From positions 1 through 46,492 of the forward strand of contig JAWLFQ010000012.1 in assembly GCA_041685505.1 (NCBI GenBank): a DNA stretch of 46,492 nucleotides, given 5' to 3'. Made by a program: the position numbers and the translations under genes. This document shows, piece by piece, positions 19,634 through 27,720 of this stretch. Every line of letters starts with the position of its first letter. Within the stretch, counting starts at the first letter, position 1. The stretch is from T1Sed10-7 sp041685505. Lineage in GTDB: Bacteria; Actinomycetota; Nitriliruptoria; Nitriliruptorales; Nitriliruptoraceae. Under the pieces are notes generated by a model. The model was not told where the DNA came from. It saw only the letters and a program-made list of their open reading frames with translations, and made no database searches.

Positions 19634-20101
19634 GTGCGCTGTCCAGGCTGCGGTATCGACGACGACCGGGTCGTGGACTCCCGTCCCGCCCTGGCTGGCG
19701 ACGCGATCCGGCGACGACGGGAGTGCCGCGCCTGTGCACTGCGCTTCACCACCTTCGAACGGGTCGAGCTGCCGGAGCTGACCGTGCGCAAACGTTCGGG
19801 AGCGCTCGCACCCTTCGAGCGGGCGCGGGTGCTCGACGGCATGGCGCGCGCCGCCAAGGGGCGGGTCGGACTGACCGCCCTGGAGGAGGCCGCCGCCGAG
19901 GTGGAGCGCGAGCTGCGTGCCCTCGGCACGCGCGAGGTCAGCTCCGAGCAGGTCGGCCTGCAGGTCCTCAACCAGCTCCGCGACCTCGACGATGTGGCCT
20001 ACGTGCGCTTCGCCAGCGTCTACAAGGACTTCCAGGGACCCGAGGACTTCGAGCTGGAGCTGTCCAGCCTGCGCAAGGACGCGCCGCCGAAGACCGCGTG
20101 A
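19634..20101 (+). CDS. nrdR: Transcriptional repressor NrdR
   Basis: Nucleotide-sensing repressor of ribonucleotide reductase genes, 155 residues, normal length. The N-terminal zinc ribbon is CPGC at residues 3-6 paired with CRAC near 31-34. The ATP-cone domain follows (VRKRSGALAPFERARVLDGM at about 50-70, then VYVRFASVYKDF-like sequence AYVRFASVYKDFQ near 130). The GTG at 19634 gives the canonical MRCPGC start and has GAGGAG about 12 nt upstream; a longer in-frame ATG at 19601 would add 11 residues. The likely target in this window is nrdJ. Confidence 0.95.
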   Translation: MRCPGCGIDDDRVVDSRPALAGDAIRRRRECRACALRFTTFERVELPELTVRKRSGALAPFERARVLDGMARAAKGRVGLTALEEAAAEVERELRALGTREVSSEQVGLQVLNQLRDLDDVAYVRFASVYKDFQGPEDFELELSSLRKDAPPKTA

Positions 20102-20170
20102 GATCACCGGCTGTCGCGCGCGGTGGGTGGCCGCCGACCCGACGGCCGCGGCCCCCGACCGGATGATCCT

Positions 20171-20488
20171 TCAGCGTGCCGGGAGCAACACCACGGTCCA
20201 CGGTTCCACCTCGGCGCCGTCGATCCCGTTGAGCTCCTGTATGGCCCGCAGGTGCTCGCGCGGATCGACGCCGTCGGGCGTGGAACTGCGTGCGACCTCC
20301 CACAGGGTGGCACCCGGCTCGATGACCGCGTGACCGGCCACCGGATCGTCCAGCTCCGCCTGCGCCCCCACGGTGCCCAGGGCCGCACCCAGCGCCACCA
20401 TCAGGCCCAGCAGCGCGACCAGGACCATGAGCCGACGGCGACGGAAGGTCGCCGGGGGCGTGACGGCGGTGCCGTGGGTGGCGGACAT
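20171..20488 (-). CDS. Membrane-anchored LysM protein, SOS-type division inhibitor candidate
   Basis: A 105-residue protein: short cytoplasmic basic head (FRRRR), one membrane helix at about 20-43, then an extracytoplasmic LysM domain at 53-104 (HAVIEPGATLWEVARSS, later IQELNGIDG and LLPAR). It is divergent from lexA across four SOS boxes. YneA of Bacillus and Rv2719c (ChiZ) of M. tuberculosis have the same build, the same divergent position next to lexA, and are SOS-induced factors that delay division. By that analogy it would bind peptidoglycan and block septation during DNA damage. Sequence identity alone is too low to assign a symbol. Confidence 0.85.
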   Translation of the reverse strand: MSATHGTAVTPPATFRRRRLMVLVALLGLMVALGAALGTVGAQAELDDPVAGHAVIEPGATLWEVARSSTPDGVDPREHLRAIQELNGIDGAEVEPWTVVLLPAR

Positions 20489-20585
20489 GGCTGGCTCCTG
20501 GGTTCCCGGCGGGTCGACGGTCAGCGGTCTCGGTGGGACCGGACCGGGGTAGCCCCGGCCGGCCAGCGACCGAACAGCATCCGAA

Positions 20586-20599
20586 CGAACGGACGTTCG
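20586..20599. promoter_or_regulatory. LexA box 1 (LysM-gene side)
   Basis: CGAACGGACGTTCG is a perfect CGAAC-N4-GTTCG SOS box, 98 bp upstream of the LysM gene start. Confidence 0.85.
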
Positions 20600-20612
20600 T
20601 GCTGCAGTCAAC

Positions 20613-20626
20613 CGAACGCGCGTTCC
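20613..20626. promoter_or_regulatory. LexA box 2 (LysM-gene side)
   Basis: CGAACGCGCGTTCC matches the SOS box with one change in the right arm. On the minus strand it lies just downstream of a TTGACG -35-like element (20629-20634), so LexA binding would block transcription toward the LysM gene. Confidence 0.75.
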
Positions 20627-20642
20627 CACGTCAAGCGCGGAA

Positions 20643-20656
20643 CGAACGGATGTTCC
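20643..20656. promoter_or_regulatory. LexA box 3 (lexA side)
   Basis: CGAACGGATGTTCC matches the SOS box with one change. It lies where the -35 of the lexA promoter is expected. Confidence 0.75.
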
Positions 20657-20678
20657 CGCATCCGCAGGCATCCTGTGC

Positions 20679-20684
20679 TACCGT
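20679..20684 (+). promoter_or_regulatory. Candidate lexA -10 element
   Basis: TACCGT sits between LexA boxes 3 and 4, so both boxes would cover the promoter. The transcript would start near 20692, inside box 4. Confidence 0.5.
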
Positions 20685-20687
20685 GCA

Positions 20688-20701
20688 CGAACGAGCGTTC
20701 G
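20688..20701. promoter_or_regulatory. LexA box 4 (lexA side)
   Basis: CGAACGAGCGTTCG is a perfect SOS box at the predicted lexA transcription start. Confidence 0.85.
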
Positions 20702-20834
20702 ACCAGACGAGCGCCCGGCGAGCAGCAGCGCTGACATCGGACCCCCGGCCGTCCGCCACCTCGGGCTGACGGGGCGTCACGTGGCGGTAGGCGGCACAGC
20801 GACACCATGGGCACGGAGCGGCGGAGGGATGACC

Positions 20835-21578
20835 ATGGACGACCACCAGGACACCACGACCGGCACCGACGTCCCCGGCACCGTCGCGTCCACGCCGGAG
20901 GGTGACGGCAACCCGGCGGGCGGACCGGACAGCGACGTCGAGGTCAGCGCGGAGCTGACACCGCGGCAGCGGGCCATCCTCGAGATGATCCACGCCCACG
21001 TCGACGAGCACGGCTACCCGCCCTCGGTCCGTGAGATCGGCGACGCCGTGGGTCTGCGGTCCCCCTCCTCGGTGCATGGCCAGCTCGAGAGCCTCGAGCG
21101 CAAGGGCTACCTCAAGCGCGATCCCACCAAGCCCCGGGCGCTGGAGCTCGGTCGCGACCCGATCACCGCCCTGGATCTCCCGCGCTCCCCCGCGCGCCAC
21201 GTCCCCCTGGTCGGCGAGATCGCCGCCGGCGGTCCGATCCTGGCGGAGGAACGGGTCGAGGCCGTCTACCCCCTGCCCAAGGAACTGGTGGGCGACGGGC
21301 AGCTGTTCCTGCTGCGGGTGCGGGGCGACTCGATGCTGGAGGCCGGCGTGTTCGACGGTGATCTGGTGGTCGTGCGCGAGCAGCCGACGGTGGAGCAGGG
21401 CGAGATGTGCGCGGCGCTGATCGACGGCGAGGCCACGGTGAAGTTCTTCCGTCGGACCCGTGCGGGTGTGGTCACACTCGACCCCGCCAACGAGCACTAC
21501 GAACCGATCCCCGTCACCGACGGCCAGGATGCCCGGGTGATGGGCAAGGTCGTCACGGTCCTGCGCACGATCCGCTGA
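20835..21578 (+). CDS. lexA: SOS repressor LexA
   Basis: Represses DNA-damage genes and cleaves itself when RecA filaments form. It has 247 residues. The winged-HTH domain is at about 41-106 (LTPRQRAILEMIHAHVDEHG, then PPSVREIGDAVGLRSPSSVH). The self-cleavage site is A131-G132 (EIAAGGP). The catalytic dyad is Ser166 (RGDSMLEAG) and Lys203 (ATVKFF). A ~40-residue disordered head precedes the HTH, common in actinobacteria. Start ATG 20835 has GGAGGG 6 nt upstream; ATG 20829 would place that SD directly against the codon. Autoregulation by boxes 3 and 4 is expected. Confidence 0.96.
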   Translation: MDDHQDTTTGTDVPGTVASTPEGDGNPAGGPDSDVEVSAELTPRQRAILEMIHAHVDEHGYPPSVREIGDAVGLRSPSSVHGQLESLERKGYLKRDPTKPRALELGRDPITALDLPRSPARHVPLVGEIAAGGPILAEERVEAVYPLPKELVGDGQLFLLRVRGDSMLEAGVFDGDLVVVREQPTVEQGEMCAALIDGEATVKFFRRTRAGVVTLDPANEHYEPIPVTDGQDARVMGKVVTVLRTIR

Positions 21579-21627
21579 TCGCACCGGAGCCCACGGCGTC
21601 ACGGGCGAGCGGTGTGCACGCCGGTGC

Positions 21628-23166
21628 TCAGCGCTCCCACGGCTCCGGTGCCGCCGCGAAGGGGTCCTGGTCGAGGTAGCCGCGCAGCTCCAGCGCCGCC
21701 TCCTCGTCCACGTCCGCGGTCAGCACCGTGCCACTGTCGGTGTGCTCCTCAGCGACCACGTTGCCCTGTCGGTGCGCCAGCGCGACCAGGTCCTGGCGTG
21801 CGTAGGGAACGTGACCGGTCACGCGGTAGCGCTGCGCGGGCAGGTGGGCGATGATGCGCGCCACCAGCTCCTCGATCCCCTCACCGGAGACCGCCGAAGC
21901 CAGCACCGGACGGGTACCGAGCTCGGACTCGATCCGCCGTGCCAGCGCCTCCACCTCGGTCCGGTCGGCGAGGTCGATCTTGTTGAGCACCAGCAGCTGG
22001 GGCCGCGCGTCGGCGCCGATCTCCTCAAGGACCTCCTGCACCGCCACGATCTGGGCCTCGGCCTCCGGGTGGGCCGCATCGACGACGTGCAGCAGCAGAT
22101 CGGCCTTGGCCGAGCCTTCCAGTGTCGATGTGAAGGCCTCCACGAGCCCGTGGGGCAGCTTGGCAACGAACCCCACCGTGTCGGTGAGCACGATGTCGCG
22201 TCCGTCCTGCAGGGGTAGCCGGCGCACCGTCGGATCCAGGGTGGCGAAGAGCCGGTCCTCGACCTTGACCCGGGCACCGGTGATGCGGTTGAGCAGCGAC
22301 GACTTGCCGGCGTTGGTGTAGCCGACCAGCGCGACCTCCTGGACCCGCTTGCGATCGCGTTCGGCGGCCTTGGTCGCCCGGATCCGGCGGTAGTCCTCGA
22401 GATCGCGGCGCAACTTGGCCATGCGCCGCATGATGCGCCGACGGTCCACCTCCAGCTGGGTCTCGCCGGGTCCCCGACCGCCGATCCCGGCGCCGCCGGC
22501 GACCCGACCGCCGGCCTGACGGGACAGCGCCTCACCCCAACCGCGCAACCGCGGCAGCAGGTACATCAGCTGGGCGAGCTCGACCTGCGCCTTGCCCTCC
22601 TTGGAGGTGGCGTGCTGGGCGAAGATGTCCAGGATCACGATGGTGCGGTCCAGCACCTTCTGGCGGATGTGCTCCTCCAGGGTGCGCTGCTGGGCAGGGG
22701 TGAGCTCGTCGTCGAAGACCACGGCGTCAGCCCCGACGGCGGCGACCAGCGCCCGCAGTTCCGCGACCTTGCCCCTGCCGATGAAGGTCCCCGGGTCGGG
22801 GGTGTCACGCCGCTGGACGACACGCTCGACCACCTGCGCACCGGCGGTGTCGAGCAGGGCGGTGAGCTCGTCGAGGGAGGCGTCGAGCTCCTGCGGTGTG
22901 GTACCGGGCAGCTGGACCCCGACGATCACCGCACGCTCGACGGGGCGGATGATGTCCACACCCTCGCGGGGCGCGTCGTCGGCGATGACGTCGCGTCGCC
23001 GTCGGCGCGCTTCGGCGCGGGAGATCGATGTGGCGTCGTCGAGATCGAGGGGACGATCGTCGTCGAGGTCGGGTGCGGGCGCGGGCGCGGAGCCGTCTCG
23101 GCTCCCTGGTGCGGTGTTCAGCAGCGTGCCTTCGGTCAGGACCGCGCGGTGACACCACGCAGCCAT
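21628..23166 (-). CDS. hflX: Ribosome-associated GTPase HflX
   Basis: GTPase that splits stalled or stressed 70S ribosomes. It has 512 residues with an N-terminal HflX domain containing the family signature (GGRGPGETQLEVDRRRI and the preceding LPRLRGWG), a coiled region, then the G domain: P-loop GYTNAGKSS, switch motif FATLDPT, DTVGF (G3) and NKIDL (G4). A disordered acidic segment (~residues 20-55) precedes it. The start is uncertain: ATG 23166 overlaps the end of dapF by 31 bp and has no clear SD, so a later start is possible. It is the last gene of the miaA-dapF-hflX run. Confidence 0.93.
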   Translation of the reverse strand: MAAWCHRAVLTEGTLLNTAPGSRDGSAPAPAPDLDDDRPLDLDDATSISRAEARRRRRDVIADDAPREGVDIIRPVERAVIVGVQLPGTTPQELDASLDELTALLDTAGAQVVERVVQRRDTPDPGTFIGRGKVAELRALVAAVGADAVVFDDELTPAQQRTLEEHIRQKVLDRTIVILDIFAQHATSKEGKAQVELAQLMYLLPRLRGWGEALSRQAGGRVAGGAGIGGRGPGETQLEVDRRRIMRRMAKLRRDLEDYRRIRATKAAERDRKRVQEVALVGYTNAGKSSLLNRITGARVKVEDRLFATLDPTVRRLPLQDGRDIVLTDTVGFVAKLPHGLVEAFTSTLEGSAKADLLLHVVDAAHPEAEAQIVAVQEVLEEIGADARPQLLVLNKIDLADRTEVEALARRIESELGTRPVLASAVSGEGIEELVARIIAHLPAQRYRVTGHVPYARQDLVALAHRQGNVVAEEHTDSGTVLTADVDEEAALELRGYLDQDPFAAAPEPWER

Positions 23167-24014
23167 GCGTCGTCGAGGTGGCCCTGTGCGACCTCGACAG
23201 CGGGTCCGGTCATGGTGACATGCCCGCCGTGCTCGTGCGCGACCTGGAGCGTGCCTCCTGGCAGGTGCACCGCCACCTCACGCGCGAGCCGCCCGAGCTC
23301 CTGCAGGGCGACCACCGCGGCACAGGCACCCGTCCCACACGCGGCGGTCTCGCCCACCCCGCGCTCCCACACCCGCAGGCGCAGATCGCCGGGCCCCACC
23401 ACCTCGGCGAACCCGACGTTGACACCGGCCGGGAAGCGGGGATCGCGTTCCAGTCGTGGACCGAGGCTCGTGACGGGGGCGTCGGCGACCTCCTCGACCT
23501 GCAGGACCGCGTGGGGGTTGCCCATGGAGACCGCGCTCAGGCGCACCTGGGCACCGTCGACGTCGAGGTCGTAGACGGGGCCCGAGCGCTCCGGAGCCGC
23601 GAAGGGGATCTGCTCCGGCCGCGTCGTCGGCAGACCCATGTCCACCGCCACCGTGGCGACCTGCCCGTCGCCGTGGCGTGCCACGATGCGCACGGGCTTG
23701 ACCCCGGCACGCGTGCCGATACGCACCGTGCCATCGGGGCCCGGCGTGACGTAGCCGTGGTCGACGAGGTGTTTGGCGACCACCCGGACCCCGTTGCCGC
23801 ACATCTCCACCACGGACCCGTCGGCGTTGCGGTAGTCCATGAAGGCATCCGCCTCCGCGCCGCCGCCGCCGATCCGGATGACGCCATCGGCGCCGAGACC
23901 CGTGCGCCGGTCGGCCAGGGCCCGCACCAGCCCGGGCGGCAGCTCCAGACGGTCATCGAGGTCGGCGAGCAGGACGAAATCGTTGGCCGTGCCGTGCGCG
24001 AGGGTGAAGTCCAT
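23136..24014 (-). CDS. dapF: Diaminopimelate epimerase
   Basis: Converts LL- to meso-diaminopimelate for lysine and peptidoglycan synthesis. It has 292 residues. The two catalytic cysteines are Cys72 in EMCGNGVR and Cys226 in TAACGTGAC, acting as base and acid in a cofactor-free epimerisation. ATG 24014 lies 6 nt after TACCAT (minus strand, 24021-24026), so a second, internal promoter with a near-leaderless transcript is possible within the miaA-dapF-hflX run. dapA, another enzyme of the pathway, is at 42646-43569. Confidence 0.96.
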   Translation of the reverse strand: MDFTLAHGTANDFVLLADLDDRLELPPGLVRALADRRTGLGADGVIRIGGGGAEADAFMDYRNADGSVVEMCGNGVRVVAKHLVDHGYVTPGPDGTVRIGTRAGVKPVRIVARHGDGQVATVAVDMGLPTTRPEQIPFAAPERSGPVYDLDVDGAQVRLSAVSMGNPHAVLQVEEVADAPVTSLGPRLERDPRFPAGVNVGFAEVVGPGDLRLRVWERGVGETAACGTGACAAVVALQELGRLAREVAVHLPGGTLQVAHEHGGHVTMTGPAVEVAQGHLDDAWLRGVTARS

Positions 24015-24052
24015 CTGCCCATGGTAGGGCCACGGTGGTGCACAGGGGCCCG

Positions 24053-24985
24053 TCAGCCCGCCAACACCTCCCGGGCCTGCTGCGCGGTGTGCACCCGCGC
24101 GCGGGGGTCGGCACGGAACCAGGCGCGCTGGCGGCGGGCGTAGCGCCAGGTCCGAGCCGCGATCCGCTCGGCGAGCGCATCCTCGGGCAACGCTCCGTCG
24201 AGCACCGCTGCCGCTTCGGCGTAACCGATCGCCTGACGCGCGGTGCGGGAGAGCTCCCAGCGCGACCGCAGGCGGGCGACCTCGTCGAGGAGACCGTCAG
24301 CGACCATCGACCGGGCACGGGCGGCGATCGCCTCCCGCAGCACCTCGGTGGGTGGGTCGAGGCGCACCACCTGCAGGTCGGGGTAGATCGAGCGGTGGGT
24401 CGCGTAGGCGTCGTCGAAGGCGGAGAACCGCTCGCCGGTCAACTCCCACACCTCCAGGGCGCGGAGGGTGCGCCGGAGGTTGCCCGGCTCGATGCGCGCA
24501 GCGGCTGCCGGGTCGATGGCCGCGAGGTGGGCGTGTGCCGCAGGCGGATCCGCGCTCCACCGACCCTCGAGGTCGGCGCGGAGCGCGGGGTCGGTGGGAG
24601 GGAAGCGCAGGGGGTCGACCACGGCCCGGAAGTACAGACCGGACCCGCCGACCAGCAGCGGGGTCGCCCCGCGGGCCCGGACCTGCGCGATCGCTTCCCG
24701 TGCCCGCGCCCGGAAGTCGACCACCGTCAGCTCGTGATCAGGGTCGAGCACATCGACGAGGTGATGGGCCACCGCAGACCGATCGGCGGGGCTCGGTTTG
24801 GCCGTCCCGATGTCCATGCCGCGGTAGACGGTGAACGCATCCACCGCGACCAGTTCCGTGGGCCGACCGGCGGCGATGCGGGCCCGTGCGGCCGCGAGGG
24901 CCACCGCGGACTTGCCCGAGGCCGTGGGGCCCACCACCGCCAGCACCGCCACCGTCGCTCCCCTGCGCCGCCTCGTGTCGAGCAT
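24053..24985 (-). CDS. miaA: tRNA dimethylallyltransferase MiaA
   Basis: Adds a dimethylallyl group to A37 of tRNAs reading UNN codons, the step before MiaB. It has 310 residues from ATG 24985; a longer frame to 25039 adds 18 basic residues of doubtful value. P-loop GPTASGKS is at 19-26. The conserved VDAFTVYRGMDIGTAKP (usually D-S-x-Q-V-Y) follows near residue 50; here Phe-Thr replaces the usual Ser-x-Gln. Next come GGSGLYFRAVVDPL and RQAIGYAEAA. It is the first gene of the miaA-dapF-hflX run. A strong hairpin separates it from the rhodopsin gene upstream. Confidence 0.95.
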   Translation of the reverse strand: MLDTRRRRGATVAVLAVVGPTASGKSAVALAAARARIAAGRPTELVAVDAFTVYRGMDIGTAKPSPADRSAVAHHLVDVLDPDHELTVVDFRARAREAIAQVRARGATPLLVGGSGLYFRAVVDPLRFPPTDPALRADLEGRWSADPPAAHAHLAAIDPAAAARIEPGNLRRTLRALEVWELTGERFSAFDDAYATHRSIYPDLQVVRLDPPTEVLREAIAARARSMVADGLLDEVARLRSRWELSRTARQAIGYAEAAAVLDGALPEDALAERIAARTWRYARRQRAWFRADPRARVHTAQQAREVLAG

Positions 24986-25036
24986 GCGCGACGGTAGGGC
25001 AGCGCGGGGGATGCGGCGGAGGACCGTGTCGACACG

Positions 25037-25074
25037 CACCAGGGTCCGCGACCTCGCGGTCGCGGACCCTGGTG
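25037..25074. terminator. Perfect 17-bp hairpin after the rhodopsin gene
   Basis: The arms begin CACCAGGGTCCG and end GGACCCTGGTG, pair without mismatch over 17 bp and close on TCGC. It starts 20 bp after the rhodopsin stop. No T-tract, but its stability makes it a likely transcription stop that keeps the rhodopsin unit separate from miaA. Confidence 0.85.
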
Positions 25075-25094
25075 GTGCGGCGGTTCGGGGTGCG

Positions 25095-25931
25095 TCAGCT
25101 GCGCGCGGCCGGTTCCTCCGCCAGGTGCTCGTAGCCGTCGACCTCGAAGCCCTCCGCCACGGACCGGGCGGTGGCCACCTTGCCGAGCAGGATCCCGTAG
25201 ATGATCTTCGAGAGCACGTCGGCGATGGTGAACAGGTAGGTGCGGGTCACGGCCGCCTCGGCACTCTGACCGAAGTCCCCCAGCATCGGCACCACGTAGG
25301 CGACGATGTAGAGGTTCCAGGAGAAGGCGAAGAGGTAGCGGATGTTGCGCATGGTCGTCTTGGCCTCGCCGGGCAGGTAGCTCAGCGACTCGCCGGTCAG
25401 ACGCCAGAAGATGCTGAAGAAGTAGATGTAGGGGATCATCGCGGCGATACCCCACCACAGCAGTCCGCCGAGCGGGCTGGCGACCTCGTAGAACTGACCG
25501 ATGTAGCCGAAGATCACCATCAGGGCCCCGGCGCCACCCATCTTGAAGCGGTAGCCGAACAGGTCCTTCTTGGCGATGTTGAGGACGAACAGGCTCTGGG
25601 TGAGCAGCAGCGGGACGTCGATCAACCAGTTGAAGTAGCGGTAGCCGTGGTTGTAGGTGGCGTCACCGAGGACGTAGAGGCCCTGTCCCTCGTCGAAGAC
25701 GAAGGCCTGACCGAGCGAGAGATCCAGGCGCAGCAGCAGCAGCGCCGCGGAGAGCATGACGACCACCGACATGGTCGTCATCGACCGGTAGCGGGGCGCG
25801 ACGTTCTTGCGGGTGAGGATGAAGTACGCCAGCCCCGAGAAGTGGGCGGCGTACCCGATGGTCAGAATGGTCGAGATCAGGTCGAACTGGGCCGGCGTGA
25901 ACTCGACGACGTTCTCGAGGTTCCACAACAC
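25095..25931 (-). CDS. NDQ-type microbial rhodopsin, probable light-driven sodium pump
   Basis: Seven-helix retinal protein of 278 residues. The helix-C motif has Asn101, Asp105 and Gln112 (RYFNWLIDVPLLLTQ), i.e. the NDQ triplet that defines light-driven Na+ pumps such as KR2 (N112, D116, Q123), in place of D-T-D in bacteriorhodopsin. The retinal Schiff-base lysine is Lys242 in ADVLSKIIYG. Arg98 and the helix-E/D block FGYIGQFYEV are also as in KR2. By family knowledge it would export Na+ in light, and H+ when Na+ is lacking. The start is GTG 25931 with AAGGA 9 nt upstream; ATG 25938 is out of frame. It is monocistronic, with no carotenoid or retinal synthesis gene (blh, crtY) in the window, so retinal must come from elsewhere in the genome or from outside. 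Confidence 0.95.
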   Translation of the reverse strand: MLWNLENVVEFTPAQFDLISTILTIGYAAHFSGLAYFILTRKNVAPRYRSMTTMSVVVMLSAALLLLRLDLSLGQAFVFDEGQGLYVLGDATYNHGYRYFNWLIDVPLLLTQSLFVLNIAKKDLFGYRFKMGGAGALMVIFGYIGQFYEVASPLGGLLWWGIAAMIPYIYFFSIFWRLTGESLSYLPGEAKTTMRNIRYLFAFSWNLYIVAYVVPMLGDFGQSAEAAVTRTYLFTIADVLSKIIYGILLGKVATARSVAEGFEVDGYEHLAEEPAARS

Positions 25932-26022
25932 GAGACATCATCCTTCGGACGGTGGATCGGGGGTCGGTGCGCGGTTGTCACGCACGGGCGCAGGGACGCA
26001 GCGTCCGGACCCGCGACGCCGC

Positions 26023-26039
26023 ACGGGGCGGGGCCCCGT
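26023..26039. terminator. Short GC hairpin after miaB
   Basis: ACGGGGC and GCCCCGT pair around GGG, 48-64 bp after the miaB stop on the minus strand. No T-tract. It could end miaB transcription before the rhodopsin gene. Confidence 0.35.
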
Positions 26040-26086
26040 CGCTGCATGTCCGAGCTTCGACACCGTTCGGCGCGCGTATGACCTCG

Positions 26087-27574
26087 TCAGGTGACGTTGC
26101 TGCCGACCACGGGCAGATGCCCAGACGTACCCACACCGGGGGTGACGGCGGCGGTCCGCCACCCCTGGCCGGCGGCCATCGCGGCGGCGGTGGCCCGTCC
26201 AGCGGCGGTGTGGCGCACGCTGAGGGGCGCCGCCGCAAGGGCGTAGTTGGTGGCCGCCTGCACCACCTCGGCGACGACGAGGTCACCCGGCGCGTAGGCC
26301 GCAGCCGTGCCGGCGGTGACGTCCGCGGCGGGCAGGTGGACCAGGTGGTTGCCGCGGGTGCGTGCCGACCAACGACTGGCGTCGCTCTTCGACGGTGACT
26401 CGACCAGCAGTTCCTGTCGGGTGCCGACCAGCGCCTCGTGCCGCTCGCGCGAGTGCGCACGGACCATCGGTTCGAGGCGGCCGTACCGGTCCGCGACGAC
26501 CTCGGGCGGCACGAACTCCTCCACCAGTTCGGCCGCGGGTGTACCGGGACGCGGGGAGTACTGGAAGGTGAAGGCCTGATCGAAACGCACCGCGTCCACC
26601 ACCTCGAGGGTGGCGTGGAAGTCCTCCTCCGTCTCACCCGGGAAGCCGACGATGATGTCGGTGGTCAGGGCCGCATCGGGCAGCAGCTCCCGCGTGCGCT
26701 CCACCAGGCGCAGGTAGCGCCGACGGCGGTAGGAGCGTCGCATCAGCCGCAGGACCCGGTCGGAGCCGGACTGGAGGGGAAGATGCAGGTGGGGCATCAC
26801 GTTGGGGGTGTCGGCCATCGCCTCCAGCACCGCATCGGTGAAGTCCCTGGGGTGGGGGGAGGTGAACCGCACGCGCTCGAGTCCGGCGACCTCGCCGAGC
26901 TCGCGCAGCAGTTCGGCGAACATGCTCGCCCCGGCCAGGTCGCGGCCGTAGGAGTTGACGTTCTGGCCCAGCAGGGTGACCTCGACGACCCCGTCCTCCA
27001 CCAGCTGGCGGACCTCGTGGACGATCTCGCCCGGGCGGCGGGAGCGCTCCCTGCCGCGCAGGCTCGGGACGATGCAGAAGGTGCAGCTGTTGTCGCATCC
27101 GACCGAGATGGAGACCCAGGCGTGGTGGCGTACCTCACGCTTGGCAGGCAGGGCCGAGGGGAAGGTCTCGAGCTGCTCGATCAGTTCCACCACGGGTACC
27201 GCAGCGGAATCGGCCTCGGCCAGGAGTGCGGGCAGCGCGGGCAGGTTGTGGGTGCCGTAGACCACATCGACCCACGGCGCCCGTTCGGCGACCGTTGCCC
27301 CGTCCTTCTGCGCGAGGCAGCCACCGACCACGATGGTCAGGTCCTCACCGGCAGCGCGGCGGGCATCCTTGGTGGCCTTGAGGTGACCGAGTGTGCCGTA
27401 GAGCTTGTTGTCCGCGTTCTCGCGGACCGCGCAGGTGTTGAGCAGCACCAGGTCCGCCTCCTCCGGCGAGGCGGCCGCGCGGTAGCCGAGGCTCTCGAGC
27501 AGCCCGGCGGCACGACCTGAGTCGTGCGCGTTCATCTGACATCCGAAGGTCCGGATGTGGTAGCGGCGCGGCAT
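26087..27574 (-). CDS. miaB: tRNA methylthiotransferase MiaB
   Basis: Radical-SAM enzyme that adds a methylthio group to the isopentenylated A37 made by MiaA. It has 495 residues. The N-terminal auxiliary [4Fe-4S] cysteines are C12 (FGCQMN), C48 (NTCAVR) and C86 (GGCLAQ). The radical-SAM cluster is C160-C164-C167 (CDNSCTFC). The TRAM domain is at about 385-450, with LVESPSKSDASRW typical of MiaB rather than RimO. Start ATG 27574 fits the family N terminus (PRRYHIRTFGCQMN). It is separated from miaA only by the rhodopsin unit. Confidence 0.96.
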   Translation of the reverse strand: MPRRYHIRTFGCQMNAHDSGRAAGLLESLGYRAAASPEEADLVLLNTCAVRENADNKLYGTLGHLKATKDARRAAGEDLTIVVGGCLAQKDGATVAERAPWVDVVYGTHNLPALPALLAEADSAAVPVVELIEQLETFPSALPAKREVRHHAWVSISVGCDNSCTFCIVPSLRGRERSRRPGEIVHEVRQLVEDGVVEVTLLGQNVNSYGRDLAGASMFAELLRELGEVAGLERVRFTSPHPRDFTDAVLEAMADTPNVMPHLHLPLQSGSDRVLRLMRRSYRRRRYLRLVERTRELLPDAALTTDIIVGFPGETEEDFHATLEVVDAVRFDQAFTFQYSPRPGTPAAELVEEFVPPEVVADRYGRLEPMVRAHSRERHEALVGTRQELLVESPSKSDASRWSARTRGNHLVHLPAADVTAGTAAAYAPGDLVVAEVVQAATNYALAAAPLSVRHTAAGRATAAAMAAGQGWRTAAVTPGVGTSGHLPVVGSNVT

Positions 27575-27698
27575 CCTGGCTGACTCCGGGGGTGGCGGTG
27601 GTGGCGTCGCCGCAAGGTAACGCCTGGCGCCGTTGCACCGTGCCGGTCCCCGGCCTGCTGTCACGCCGGTGGGTGGGCGACGATCGAGGATCGACCGC

Positions 27699-27720
27699 GA
27701 GGTGGTACCACTGCCACCTC
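27699..27720. terminator. Hairpin at the end of the small membrane gene
   Basis: GAGGTGG and CCACCTC pair around an 8-nt loop, overlapping the stop codon of the gene ending at 27719. Short and without a T-tract, so uncertain. Confidence 0.35.
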
